Positions 1-8,681 are shown, counted from the stretch's first letter. The stretch: 64,000 bases of DNA from an uncultured Bacteroidales bacterium (GCA_934726455.1 CAKVDS010000006.1:1-64000); one strand, 5' to 3'. Notes: generated by a model from the sequence alone, not told the origin. Translations and numbers: made by a program.

Positions 1-121
1 CCTCGATTCCTCCAAAGAAATCAACGCTCTCGATTCTATTGCATTTTTCTCTCGGTACTTGCTTGTACTTGTCTTTCAATATTATCAATGAACTTGTCCC
101 ATACCTCTCGGAAAGGGATTG

Positions 122-129
122 CAAAGGTA
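122..129 (-). promoter_or_regulatory. Leftward -7 promoter box near window edge
   Basis: On the minus strand this reads TACCTTTG, an exact match to the Bacteroidota -7 consensus TAnnTTTG. Transcription would run left out of the window. Bases 1-121 hold no convincing reading frame on the minus strand (the ATG at 44 meets a stop after one codon), so this stretch is either a long 5' leader of a gene beyond the edge or an RNA gene. Confidence 0.5.
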
Positions 130-185
130 AGTCGTTTTTTTATATCCGCCAAATATTTTTAGAATTTTTTCGTTTTTATTTTGCC

Positions 186-193
186 TATATTTG
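186..193 (+). promoter_or_regulatory. -7 promoter box of aldo/keto reductase gene
   Basis: TATATTTG matches the Bacteroidota -7 consensus and lies 24 bases before the ATG at 218. It overlaps an in-frame upstream ATG at 191, which therefore cannot be in the transcript. This decides the start of the reductase gene. Confidence 0.7.
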
Positions 194-217
194 TTCCGGA
201 CTAAACCACAACAAGCA

Positions 218-1156
218 ATGGATAATTACAAACTGACACTACCTCGCTACGAATCAATGAAGTACCGCCGCTGCGGGCACAGCGGTCTTCTGCTTCCGGA
301 GATCTCCTTGGGCTTTTGGCACAATTTCGGAGCTGACGCATCACGGGACAAATGCCGGGAGATAGTCGAGTGCGCTTTCGACAACGGGATAACCTATTTC
401 GACCTTGCCAATAACTATGGCCCTCCCTATGGCTCTGCCGAGAGCATGTTCGGTGAGATTTTCGAGGCTTCCCTCGCTGCGCACAGGGATGAAATCATCG
501 TCGCCACCAAGGCCGGACATGATATGTGGCCCGGACCGTATGGAGAATGGGGATCACGTAAGAATCTTTTGGCATCCCTTGACCAGAGCCTTCGCAGGAT
601 GAGACTTGATTATGTTGACATCTTCTATTCGCATCGTCCTGACCCTCTGACTCCTATAGAGGAGACGATGCAGGCCCTCGTGGATGCTGTGCGTCAAGGC
701 AAGGCCCTGTATGTCGGGATTTCGAAATATCCGCCCGAGATGGCCGCCAAGGCTTATGCATACCTGCGCGAACAGCATGTCCCTTGCCTTGTGTATCAGG
801 GGAGGTACAATATGATAGACAGGGATGTCGAGACCGCCGTCCTGCCTCAGGCTGATGCGGCTGGAGCCGGTTTTGTAGCATTTTCACCGCTCGCGCAGGG
901 ACTGCTTACCGGCAAATATCAGAACGGCGTGCCGGAAGGTTCCCGCATGACACGCAGCGGTTTCCTTAAGCCTGACGTGCTGACACCGGCTCTCCTTGAC
1001 CAGATCGGTGTCTGGGGAAAAGAGGCGGAAGCTGAGGGGTTGACTCTTGCTCAGTATGCGCTGCGTTGGGTTTTGCGCCGCCCGGAGGTCACGTCGGTAA
1101 TAATAGGGGCTAGCTCCGTCGAACAGCTTAAATCAAATCTTGCCGCGATCAAGTAA
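218..1156 (+). CDS. Aldo/keto reductase, YghZ-like
   Basis: A 312-residue NADPH-dependent oxidoreductase of the aldo/keto reductase superfamily, cytosolic TIM barrel. The catalytic tetrad is visible: Asp62 and Tyr67 (FDLANNYG), Lys98 (ATKAG) and His139 (FYSHR). The GPPYGSAE stretch after the Tyr and the C-terminal IIGASS cofactor motif place it near the YghZ / L-glyceraldehyde-3-phosphate reductase group, but the physiological substrate cannot be read from sequence. ATG 218 is preferred over an in-frame ATG at 191 because the latter overlaps the promoter box. The 3' end overlaps the convergent comM gene by 24 bases, so the two transcripts are antisense to each other there. Confidence 0.9.
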   Translation: MDNYKLTLPRYESMKYRRCGHSGLLLPEISLGFWHNFGADASRDKCREIVECAFDNGITYFDLANNYGPPYGSAESMFGEIFEASLAAHRDEIIVATKAGHDMWPGPYGEWGSRKNLLASLDQSLRRMRLDYVDIFYSHRPDPLTPIEETMQALVDAVRQGKALYVGISKYPPEMAAKAYAYLREQHVPCLVYQGRYNMIDRDVETAVLPQADAAGAGFVAFSPLAQGLLTGKYQNGVPEGSRMTRSGFLKPDVLTPALLDQIGVWGKEAEAEGLTLAQYALRWVLRRPEVTSVIIGASSVEQLKSNLAAIK

Positions 1157-2677
1157 GCGGTAACCTGAGGCTTCCATGATATGGCCCGGCCTTATCCTTT
1201 CCTCGCCCTCGAGGTCTGCGATGGTCCGGGCCACTTTGATTATCCTGAACCAGGCCCTGAGCGACATTCCCGTGCTTTTCATGATTCTCTCCAAAGTCTG
1301 CCTGCACTCTTCGTCCAGTGGACAGTACTTTTCGGTCTGGCGGTTTGACATTTCGGCGTTGGTGCTGATGCCCTCTCCTTTGAACCTGACCGCCTGCCGG
1401 CTTCGGGCCGAGCAGACCCTGCGTGCCACTTCCCGACTGCTTTCGGCCTTGTCTCTGCGTGTGACCGCCTCTGTCGGGACAGGATGCATCCAGACCTGAA
1501 GGTCGATACGGTCCATGATCGGACCGGAAAGCTTTGACATGTACGCCGTGCGTTGGGAGACGGTGCACCTGCAGCGGTCTCCTTCTCCATAATATCCGCA
1601 TGGGCATGGATTGGCAGCGGCAACCAATGTGAAAGACGAGGGGAACTCCACCTTGTTCTTCAGTCTGGAGATGGTTACTTTGCGGTCTTCTATGGGGCCG
1701 CGCAGCGACTCCAGGACGCTTTTGGGCATCTGTGGCATCTCATCAAGGAACAGCACTCCGTTGTCGGCGAGGGTGACTTCTCCAGGGACAATGTTGTCTC
1801 CGGCTCCTCCGCCTATGATGGCCGCCATGGATGCCGAGTAATGCGGCGAGCGGAACGGACGCTGTCTTATCAGCCCACTGCATCCTTTTCTGAGGCCTGC
1901 CACAGAATAGATGCGGCTTGTTTCAAGAGATTCCTTCCGGGTCATTGGCGGGAGTATTCCGGCCATGGCTTTTGCCAATGAACTTTTGCCTGATCCGGGT
2001 GCTCCTATCATTATGATGTTGTGACCTCCTGCGGCGGCGATTTCCACGGCCCTTTTGGCCGCTTCCTGTCCGATTATGTCGGAAAAATCAACCGGGCTCT
2101 CTCCTGCAGTGGTCCTTTCTGATGCGGCGAAAGCCCCTGCTATTTCACCTGCAAGCAGATGGCTGCAATCATTTCCCTGCAGAATGTCGAGGGCTTCTTT
2201 GAGGCTGGATATGCCGTAGACCGGGATTTCAGTGATTTCCGCCGCTTCAATGGCGGATTCTGCCGGGAGTATGGCGCCTCGCATGCCGGAGGCCACTGCC
2301 AATTCAACATACGGCAGAGCCCCTTCTATAGGTCTTACGCTTCCGTCCAGCCCCAGCTCTCCCATCATCAGATACTCTTCTGCATGCACGAAACTATATT
2401 TGCCGGATGAGGCCATTATCCCTACGGCAATGGGCAGGTCGTAGCCGCTGCCGTTTTTACGCAGGTCGGCAGGAGCCAGATTTATGACGATCTTTTTGCC
2501 CGGAACCCTGAATCCGAGCGTCTCCATAGCGGTGACGGTCCTCAGAAGGCTCTCTTTCACTGCGGCATCGGCAAGTCCTACGAGGTGAATCCCTATCCCG
2601 TGGTCTATGTCTGTCTCCACTGTGACCACGACGGCTTGGGTGCCGATGCATTTTGCGGCTTTTATCTGTGTCAACAT
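1133..2677 (-). CDS. comM: ComM/YifB family Mg-chelatase-like AAA+ ATPase
   Basis: A 514-residue AAA+ ATPase of the YifB/ComM family, a hexameric helicase that promotes branch migration when transformed DNA integrates. The order is an N-terminal ChlI-like (Lon-type) domain at about 1-170, then the ATPase with Walker A GAPGSGKS near 225-232, Walker B VLFLDEMPQM, and a cysteine-bearing NPCPCGYYGEGDRCRC segment typical of the family, then a C-terminal Mg_chelatase_C domain. Length is normal. It is divergent from tsaE with 26 bases between the two starts. No other competence gene is in the window, so a role in transformation is known of the family and not shown here. Confidence 0.93.
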   Translation of the reverse strand: MLTQIKAAKCIGTQAVVVTVETDIDHGIGIHLVGLADAAVKESLLRTVTAMETLGFRVPGKKIVINLAPADLRKNGSGYDLPIAVGIMASSGKYSFVHAEEYLMMGELGLDGSVRPIEGALPYVELAVASGMRGAILPAESAIEAAEITEIPVYGISSLKEALDILQGNDCSHLLAGEIAGAFAASERTTAGESPVDFSDIIGQEAAKRAVEIAAAGGHNIIMIGAPGSGKSSLAKAMAGILPPMTRKESLETSRIYSVAGLRKGCSGLIRQRPFRSPHYSASMAAIIGGGAGDNIVPGEVTLADNGVLFLDEMPQMPKSVLESLRGPIEDRKVTISRLKNKVEFPSSFTLVAAANPCPCGYYGEGDRCRCTVSQRTAYMSKLSGPIMDRIDLQVWMHPVPTEAVTRRDKAESSREVARRVCSARSRQAVRFKGEGISTNAEMSNRQTEKYCPLDEECRQTLERIMKSTGMSLRAWFRIIKVARTIADLEGEERIRPGHIMEASGYRLLDRGKI

Positions 2678-2687
2678 TGTTTTTTAT

Positions 2688-2695
2688 TATATTTG
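2688..2695 (+). promoter_or_regulatory. -7 box of tsaE, 8 bases before ATG
   Basis: TATATTTG, exact consensus. The start codon at 2704 follows after only 8 bases, so the predicted mRNA has almost no leader. Confidence 0.65.
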
Positions 2696-2703
2696 TCTTC
2701 GTT

Positions 2704-3129
2704 ATGCAACATAGGATATCGATAAAGTCTTTGTCGGACATTGACTCTTCGGCGGCGGAGTTTCTCCGTTTGACGGAAGGCCGTCGCCTGATAGCATTCT
2801 ACGCCCCTATGGGGGCAGGCAAGACCACTTTTATAACCGCTGTCTGCAGGGTTCTCGGCGTGCGTGACGATGCAGTGGCTTCTCCGACATTCGCCATTGT
2901 CAACGAGTATCTTTCCGCTTCTGGAGAGTCAATCTATCACTTTGATTTCTACCGTATCACCAAAGATGCAGAAGCTCTCGATATCGGACTGTACGACTAT
3001 CTTGACAGCGGTTGTCTATGTCTTATGGAGTGGCCTGAGAATATTGAAGACCTGCTCCCGGAGGAGACATTGAAAGTCAATATCTCGGTCTCGGACAACG
3101 GTGAGCGTACTCTTACTTGGGAGGATTGA
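2704..3129 (+). CDS. tsaE: tRNA threonylcarbamoyladenosine biosynthesis ATPase TsaE
   Basis: A 141-residue P-loop ATPase that partners TsaB and TsaD in making t6A37 on ANN-decoding tRNAs. The Walker A is APMGAGKTTF (about residues 34-43). SPTFAIVNEY and the later LMEWPENIEDLLP are family hallmarks. The ATG at 2704 gives the standard N-terminus; an upstream in-frame start at 2653 lies before the promoter box and is rejected. The 3' end overlaps the convergent lipoprotein gene by 17 bases. Confidence 0.93.
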   Translation: MQHRISIKSLSDIDSSAAEFLRLTEGRRLIAFYAPMGAGKTTFITAVCRVLGVRDDAVASPTFAIVNEYLSASGESIYHFDFYRITKDAEALDIGLYDYLDSGCLCLMEWPENIEDLLPEETLKVNISVSDNGERTLTWED

Positions 3130-4318
3130 GCCCTGTGTATACGCGCAGTCCGGTGAAATAGCCATGCAGCTCCATGTCTCTGCTGCTCTTATGACAATGC
3201 ACAAGGTGGCTGTCTCCCTCTTCTGGGGCCAGTACGGCATATAGGCTGTCTTCTCCAAGAATCTCTGCGCAAGAAGGTGACAGGAGCCTGAGCCCGGCGT
3301 ATCTCTGCAGGGGAGTGCGGTCATCGTCGGAACTCCATATTTCCACTCCGGTACCGGGCTTTTCCAGAACCGCATATCCTGTCTTGTCTCCATGCAGGAT
3401 CAATGCGTCCCCCGTGCAGATTTCCCTCAGGGTTTCCGGGTCGTCCCCGGTGACTGTGCACGAAGTGTTGTCAGCACCCCCGTAACTCATCCATCCGGAG
3501 AGAGTCAGCTTATCACCGTCGCCCCTCCATATCCGCCCTTCCTGGACCATGAACCAGAGGCAGGACGCCTCCGCGCTGACGGGATGGCCTCTGATTACTT
3601 TCAGATCCTGTATGTCATACTTCCATTCGCATCCGCTGTCTTCAGCCTTGCCGTCTATCACATAGTAGTATGTCTCGTCCTTGCCTCCGTCATCGCGGTA
3701 GCAGAAACATACTTTCCCGTCGTCTTTGTATAAAGCTCCGTAAGGCCGGTATGACGGCTCTCCCAGATCTCCGAAGACGAACCCGCGTTCTCTGCTGAAG
3801 ATGACTTCTCCGTTGAGCCTGAGAGAGAAACCTTTGCCGTCCCGCATCTCGGAGATGGTGTAGACATTGTCTCCATCCGGCAGTATGCCCTTGAAAAGTT
3901 CGCGTCCCTCGAAGTCGAGGAGCGGTTTCCCGTCTTTGGCGAGACGTGTCCTGCCGTCAGAGACGAATTCCGTATACAGGTGCATGTCAATAATATGGTG
4001 CGTGTCAGGATCGGGGCTGACGAGCCCGGAAGAAGAGGGGATTTGCAGGCAAGGTTTGAAATTCTCATATAAAACCACCTCGAATGCGGCCTGGCCGTAT
4101 CCGCTGTCCATACGCCAGTCGTAATCTTCGGCAAAACGGACTCCGGACATGAGCAATACCGTGTCTTCCGCCACCGGGTCCGTCCCGCTGCCGTCAGGTG
4201 TCTTGCGTGTGTGACAGTCCCGGCGTGAGCGTCCGGACGAAAGCCATTGATCTTCCGAAGAGCAGCTTGACGCTGCCAATATGCCCGCGAGGAGCATTGT
4301 TAGATGAAGAAGCTTCAT
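3113..4318 (-). CDS. Uncharacterised lipoprotein
   Basis: A 401-residue predicted lipoprotein of unknown function. The N-terminus beginning at Met 4318 is a type II signal peptide with a Cys after a small-residue run (LAASSCSS). The mature part is acidic, rich in Tyr, Gly and Asp, and beta-rich, resembling a WD or beta-propeller-like extracytoplasmic domain, but I recognise no family. An in-frame start 14 codons upstream would spoil the signal peptide. It lies downstream of the sigma-factor/barrel pair on the same strand, separated from it by a hairpin terminator at 4354-4387, so it is probably transcribed on its own; no clear -7 box was found. Confidence 0.7.
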   Translation of the reverse strand: MKLLHLTMLLAGILAASSCSSEDQWLSSGRSRRDCHTRKTPDGSGTDPVAEDTVLLMSGVRFAEDYDWRMDSGYGQAAFEVVLYENFKPCLQIPSSSGLVSPDPDTHHIIDMHLYTEFVSDGRTRLAKDGKPLLDFEGRELFKGILPDGDNVYTISEMRDGKGFSLRLNGEVIFSRERGFVFGDLGEPSYRPYGALYKDDGKVCFCYRDDGGKDETYYYVIDGKAEDSGCEWKYDIQDLKVIRGHPVSAEASCLWFMVQEGRIWRGDGDKLTLSGWMSYGGADNTSCTVTGDDPETLREICTGDALILHGDKTGYAVLEKPGTGVEIWSSDDDRTPLQRYAGLRLLSPSCAEILGEDSLYAVLAPEEGDSHLVHCHKSSRDMELHGYFTGLRVYTGLNPPK

Positions 4319-4353
4319 AGTAATGAGGTTTTGTGCAAATGACGGAACAAAAA

Positions 4354-4387
4354 ATGACATCTGGAACAGTCATTCCCCAGATGTCAT
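4354..4387 (-). terminator. Rho-independent terminator after sigma/barrel operon
   Basis: A perfect 11-bp stem, ATGACATCTGG with CCAGATGTCAT, and a 12-base loop. On the minus strand it is followed by a run of six T. It closes the leftward operon that ends at 4426. Confidence 0.85.
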
Positions 4388-4425
4388 CAGAAATTTAAGT
4401 TTCTTATGTCTTTTGAAGTTTTTTA

Positions 4426-5583
4426 TCAGAAATTGAACCTCAAGCCGGCATCGAAACTGATCATGACAGGCTTGTCGGTCCTGATGCTCTTTGGCTGGTC
4501 GGACGGGAGGTAATATCTTATGCCGGGATCCACATATAGTCCGAGAATGCGTGAGAGGCTGAATTCTATGCCGAGTCCGCCGCCTATGGAGTACTGGAGT
4601 TTCTGCACCCGCTCGTCCCGTATTATGTTTGGAGCTGCGAACAGAGTGTATCTGCTTGATATGCAATACTCGGCCTCGCCGAGACCGTAGACATACACCT
4701 TGAGCCTGTCCGTGCCGAGAAGATCATAATATAATCCGAGAGGTATACCTATGTATTGGAGGCTGTGGGAGACATTGCCCGCTTCCTGGATCTCTTCTCC
4801 GGTGACGGCGGAGATCCCGCTGTATTTTCCGGTGAAAGTCCTTGTGAGCAGAGAGTAGTCTATCCCGGTCCCGACTGACAGCCTCGGCAGTACGTGATAA
4901 CGCACTCCGAGTCCCAAAGTGAGGGGAACTCCGTATGTGGACGTGCTCAACTCTGTGAACCCGGCACTTTTCTCACCTGGAGCCATTGCGGTATGTGACG
5001 GAGAAAACCTGAAGTCGGAATCGTTGCCGCCGATGGAGCCTTTCGCATAGAGAGACAACTTGCGTCTGTCTTTTTTGCTGTCCGCTGCGGCCAGCAGGTC
5101 AAGGTCATCTTGATACTGCTCCGCCTTTTTCCACTTGCTCTTTTTTCTGCTTGCCGGCTTGTTTGTGCCTTCCGTATCTGAGCTTTTAGGGGCTATGTCT
5201 TCTGTCACTGTCTCGACAGTGGCCTGTCCGGTCTCTGCGGTGTCTGCCGAAACGGATTTCTGGCGTGCCTGGGCTGCTTTGAGCGGGGCGGCATCGTCAA
5301 ATTCCGTCTTTATCGTCTGCTTCTCTGTGCTCAAGAGGGCAAGGCTGCGCTCTGGAGCAATGGGGCTTGTGTGGCTTGTGCCCCGGAAGAAAAGTCCGGC
5401 ACCAAGTGCTGCGGCAAGTGCAAGGGAGGCAGCGGCCCATCTGGCCCAGACCGCAGGCTGTGCCTGCGGGCGTGCATCCAGACGGGAGGATATGGCTTTC
5501 CAGGCGCCGCGCGACGGTTTCGCCTCGGCGTCTTCAAGCATTGACCTCACCAGGAGGTCGAACTCCTTATTCTCTTCTTGCAT
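4426..5583 (-). CDS. Membrane-anchored protein with C-terminal outer-membrane beta-barrel domain
   Basis: A 385-residue protein encoded 5 bases after the ECF sigma gene. Residues 1-45 are charged and helical like a small anti-sigma domain. Residues 46-67 form one hydrophobic segment (Ala/Leu-rich, with no signal-peptidase site after it). Residues 70-170 are a low-complexity, charged, periplasmic-looking linker. Residues 175-385 are an OmpA/PorT-type beta-barrel domain ending in Phe (AGLRFNF), the outer-membrane insertion signal. The arrangement suggests a protein spanning both membranes and holding the sigma factor at its N-terminus. The anti-sigma role is inferred from position and layout, not from a recognised motif. 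Confidence 0.75.
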   Translation of the reverse strand: MQEENKEFDLLVRSMLEDAEAKPSRGAWKAISSRLDARPQAQPAVWARWAAASLALAAALGAGLFFRGTSHTSPIAPERSLALLSTEKQTIKTEFDDAAPLKAAQARQKSVSADTAETGQATVETVTEDIAPKSSDTEGTNKPASRKKSKWKKAEQYQDDLDLLAAADSKKDRRKLSLYAKGSIGGNDSDFRFSPSHTAMAPGEKSAGFTELSTSTYGVPLTLGLGVRYHVLPRLSVGTGIDYSLLTRTFTGKYSGISAVTGEEIQEAGNVSHSLQYIGIPLGLYYDLLGTDRLKVYVYGLGEAEYCISSRYTLFAAPNIIRDERVQKLQYSIGGGLGIEFSLSRILGLYVDPGIRYYLPSDQPKSIRTDKPVMISFDAGLRFNF

Positions 5584-5588
5584 CTTGA

Positions 5589-6149
5589 CTAATATCTTTC
5601 CTTTATCTTCGACTGCAGCAGCACCCTCGCCCTCTGTAATTGTGAGCGGGATGTGGTCTCTGAGATTCCGAGGGCTTCTGCGATCTCCTTGTGGGAGTAG
5701 CCTTCAATCACATACATGTTGAATACCGTCCGGAATCCGGGAGGAAGAGCGGCCACCATCTTCAGAAGATCGTCATTGCCTATCTTCTGTATCGGGGACG
5801 GGTCACCGCTTGCCATGTTCCATGCGGCTTCGAGGTCCTCGGTGTTCTTGAGAGCATCTTTCTTCCTGAGACTCATCAGTGCAGTGTTGACAAAGATCCT
5901 TCTCGCCCAGCCTTCAAATGAACCTGCGCCCGAATAGCTGTCCAGCTTTGAGAACAGGGTCACAAATCCGTCCTGAAGTATGTCTTCGGCCGCGTCCTTG
6001 TCGCCCATGTACCGCAGGCATACTGCGAACATCTTCCGGGACAAGAGGTCGAAGATGGCTTTTTGGGAACGGCGGTCTCCACGTCTCGCCCCCTCTATCA
6101 TTTCCGTTTCCCGATTGTCAAGATGCTTTCCGTTTCCGAAAAGTTGCAT
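5589..6149 (-). CDS. ECF-type RNA polymerase sigma factor
   Basis: A 186-residue sigma-70 family ECF factor. Region 2 is visible as LRYMGDKDAAEDILQDGF and region 4 as YSHKEIAEALGISETTSRS, a helix-turn-helix. It would direct RNA polymerase to envelope-related promoters in response to its partner protein encoded 5 bases downstream. The ATG at 6149 lies 21 bases after a near-consensus -7 box (TACTTTCG). An in-frame ATG at 6203 lies upstream of that box and is rejected. It diverges from the TPR gene, whose own -7 box is about 25 bases away. Confidence 0.9.
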   Translation of the reverse strand: MQLFGNGKHLDNRETEMIEGARRGDRRSQKAIFDLLSRKMFAVCLRYMGDKDAAEDILQDGFVTLFSKLDSYSGAGSFEGWARRIFVNTALMSLRKKDALKNTEDLEAAWNMASGDPSPIQKIGNDDLLKMVAALPPGFRTVFNMYVIEGYSHKEIAEALGISETTSRSQLQRARVLLQSKIKERY

Positions 6150-6170
6150 CGTCAAATCCAATAATACCCA

Positions 6171-6178
6171 CGAAAGTA
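6171..6178 (-). promoter_or_regulatory. Variant -7 box (TACTTTCG) of sigma-factor operon
   Basis: On the minus strand TACTTTCG differs from TAnnTTTG at one base. It ends 21 bases before the ATG at 6149. The same TTCG variant precedes two other units (14663 and 24789). Confidence 0.45.
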
Positions 6179-6202
6179 GCCAATTTTTCTCATAAAATTG
6201 CA

Positions 6203-6210
6203 TACTTTTG
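6203..6210 (+). promoter_or_regulatory. -7 box of TPR protein/envC operon
   Basis: TACTTTTG matches TAnnTTTG exactly and lies 18 bases before the ATG at 6229. It overlaps the alternative TTG start at 6208, which argues for ATG 6229. Confidence 0.6.
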
Positions 6211-6228
6211 TGTATGATAAGGAAAGAG

Positions 6229-7476
6229 ATGAGAAAGATAGCGTCAATATATGTAGTGGTATTGTTGTCATGCTTCGGTCTGGCTGCGCAGGAACGTGCC
6301 GACAGCGGGCAGTTCCTGGATGCCGCACGCGATTATGCGGAGGGGCGGTATCTGCAGGCGCAGGAGAGGTTTTTGGTGCTGCTTGACTCTGCCCCTGAGG
6401 ATGATGCGGTCAATTATTATCTCGGACTGTGCGAACTTGCTCTTGGCGAGAACGGCAGGGCGGCGGAGCACCTGATCAAGGCTACGCAACTTGATTCTTC
6501 CAATGCATGGTATCTCAATGCACTTGCCACTCTCTACAGCAACGAGGGTGACCGTGCCTCGCTCGCGGATGTCTGTGAGAAACTTGTCAAGATGAGCCCG
6601 GCCCTGTATAATACTCCCAATACGTTGACGCTCATCGCGGATGCCCGTTTCCAGCAGAAGAGGGATTCTGTCGCCCTCGCCTACTACAATCAGGCTCTTG
6701 AACTGGACCCTTCTTATGCTCCGGCGGAACTCGGCAAGATTGAACTTCTCCGGATGACGGGCAGCTATCCTGATTTTTTTGTGACTCTCGGGCATTTCAT
6801 TGACAATGAAAATGTCCGCGCCGACATCAAAAGCGATTATCTCTCGATGATAGTTGACAATCTGGATTCCAAATTCTGGTGGGTTTGGGGTGAGCAGCTT
6901 AAGATTCTTGTGGACAAGTGTCTGGGCTTGTATCCGGAGGACTTGAAGTCTCAGGAACTCAAGATAAAGCTCCTTTCTATAGAAAGCCGTTGGGATGAGG
7001 TGCTGTCAGCCTGCGCCCGTCTCGCAGAATCAGCCTCCCGTCAAGGAGACAAGGAGAAACAGGTCTTCGCATATTCATACGAGGGGGATGTCTCTTATCA
7101 GAATGGGGACCAGAAGCGCGCCTTCAAGGCCTACGAGAAAGCTTTGAAGATAAATCCGGACTATGCACCGGTGCTCAACAACTATGCGTATTATCTCTCA
7201 CTCAAGAAGCGCTCTCTTCGTAAAGCATTGAGAATGAGCCGGCGCGCAGTGGAGCAGGAACCGGATAACGCCACGTATCTTGATACCTGCGGATGGATTC
7301 TTTACCTTCTGCACAAGCCGCAGGAGGCCAAGCCTCTTTTTAAGCATGCCATGATTTATGGGGGCAAGGAGAGCGCTGTGGTGCTTGAGCATTATTCCAA
7401 GGTTCTGGAGGCTCTGGGGGAGACGGATTTGGCTTCTTATTACAAAACTCTCTCCGGGCAGAAAGCTGCAAAATGA
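6229..7476 (+). CDS. Exported tetratricopeptide-repeat protein
   Basis: A 415-residue protein with a signal peptide (residues 1-20, ending FGLAAQ) followed by TPR-like helical repeats: a clear group near the start (AVNYYLGLCELALGENGRAA), one around 150-175 (ALAYYNQALELDPSYAPAE) and several at 290-385 (AFKAYEKALKINPDYAPVLN). TPR proteins are scaffolds; the partner is unknown. It overlaps the EnvC-like gene by 4 bases (ATGA), so the two are translationally coupled and a role in envelope or cell-wall assembly is likely. The start is chosen by the signal peptide, the purine-rich GGAAAGAG before it and the promoter box at 6203. Confidence 0.85.
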   Translation: MRKIASIYVVVLLSCFGLAAQERADSGQFLDAARDYAEGRYLQAQERFLVLLDSAPEDDAVNYYLGLCELALGENGRAAEHLIKATQLDSSNAWYLNALATLYSNEGDRASLADVCEKLVKMSPALYNTPNTLTLIADARFQQKRDSVALAYYNQALELDPSYAPAELGKIELLRMTGSYPDFFVTLGHFIDNENVRADIKSDYLSMIVDNLDSKFWWVWGEQLKILVDKCLGLYPEDLKSQELKIKLLSIESRWDEVLSACARLAESASRQGDKEKQVFAYSYEGDVSYQNGDQKRAFKAYEKALKINPDYAPVLNNYAYYLSLKKRSLRKALRMSRRAVEQEPDNATYLDTCGWILYLLHKPQEAKPLFKHAMIYGGKESAVVLEHYSKVLEALGETDLASYYKTLSGQKAAK

Positions 7477-8678
7477 GACCGTTCAGGCTAATATTTGCGT
7501 CTCTGTCTCTCGCTTTGCTCACCAGTGTGGCTCTGCCGGGGCAGGATACAAGGCTTCAAGAGAGCCGTAAGGCTCAACTGGAGAAAGAGATAGCCCAGAT
7601 ACAGAAACAATTGAGGGAAAATTCCAACAAGAGCAGCAGTGCCTTGAATGAACTTACCCTTATCCGCAAGCAGATATCCAACAGGCGGGCACTCATACAG
7701 GAGAGCGACAGGGAAATCAGGATCATCTCGGACAGCATCCGCACCGCCAGACGCGAGTACGAATCATTGAAAGCGAGGCTGGATACGATGACAGTCTATT
7801 ACGAGCGTCTGATAAGGGGAGCTTACCGGAATCGCGACACCCGTCTGTGGTATGCTTTCGTGTTCTCCGGCGAAGACCTCGGGCAGGCGGCCAGACGCTA
7901 CTCATACCTCAAGAACCTGTCTCAGCAGATGAACCGTCAGGCTGTCAAGATCAAATCTCTCCAGTCTGATCTGGAGGTGAAATTGTCTTCTCTGGAGAGC
8001 ATGCGCCGGCGGGCGGAGAGTCTCAAGTCAGACAGGCAGAAGGAACTGGATGGACTCAGGATAGAAGAAAAACGTTCCGATACCCTTGTGGCCAACCTCA
8101 AACGGGACAAGACCAAATACCAGAAACAGCTCAACTCCAAACGCAAGCAGGTCGAAGCCCTCAACAAAGAAATCGAGAAAATAATAGCCCAATACATGGA
8201 TGAGGGCAAAAATAAGCCTTCAGGAAAAACTCAGGCGAAGTCAACCAAGGCCATCGATTACAAACTTGCATCTGAGTTTGAAGCCAACAAGGGTAAACTT
8301 CCGTGGCCGGCCGACGGTCCGGTGGTCGAGAAGTTCGGCAAGCACAACCATCCCGTGTACACATCCATAGTGATGCCGTTCAACAACGGTATCGGTGTCT
8401 CTCTGTCTCCGGGGGCAGAGGTGAAAGCGGTGTTCGACGGGGATGTCAAGAGGGTGATAATGATGCCTGGCTACAACAAGTGCGTGCTTGTTCAGCATGG
8501 CAATTATTTCAGCTTCTACTGCAAACTCGGACAGGTATCGGTCAAGGCTGGAGACAAAGTCAAGACAGGCCAGACCATCGGACAAGTTGACACGATTGAC
8601 GGTCAAGCCCTGCTGCATTTCCAGATATGGAAAGAGAAGACCCCGCAGAATCCGGAGGCTTGGCTCCGCTCGCGTTAG
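7473..8678 (+). CDS. EnvC-like murein hydrolase activator with degenerate LytM domain
   Basis: A 401-residue exported protein: signal peptide 1-23, long coiled coil at about 25-245 (heptads rich in Gln, Lys, Arg, Ser), and a C-terminal M23/LytM domain at about 270-395. The zinc ligands of active M23 peptidases look lost: the HxxxD position reads NNGIGVS, the TxYaHL position reads FSFYCKLG, and GPHLHFE reads QALLHFQ. EnvC and NlpD family members are inactive in the same way and instead activate amidases, so this is more probably an amidase activator in cell division than a hydrolase. It is coupled to the TPR gene by a 4-base overlap, and its stop lies 3 bases from the convergent phosphopantetheinyl transferase stop. 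Confidence 0.85.
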   Translation: MRPFRLIFASLSLALLTSVALPGQDTRLQESRKAQLEKEIAQIQKQLRENSNKSSSALNELTLIRKQISNRRALIQESDREIRIISDSIRTARREYESLKARLDTMTVYYERLIRGAYRNRDTRLWYAFVFSGEDLGQAARRYSYLKNLSQQMNRQAVKIKSLQSDLEVKLSSLESMRRRAESLKSDRQKELDGLRIEEKRSDTLVANLKRDKTKYQKQLNSKRKQVEALNKEIEKIIAQYMDEGKNKPSGKTQAKSTKAIDYKLASEFEANKGKLPWPADGPVVEKFGKHNHPVYTSIVMPFNNGIGVSLSPGAEVKAVFDGDVKRVIMMPGYNKCVLVQHGNYFSFYCKLGQVSVKAGDKVKTGQTIGQVDTIDGQALLHFQIWKEKTPQNPEAWLRSR

Positions 8679-8681
8679 GAT

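Noticed and set aside
39..236. A 65-codon reading frame at the left edge
   Set aside because: It has no ribosome site, runs over the aldo/keto reductase promoter box and start, and its composition is that of non-coding AT-rich sequence.
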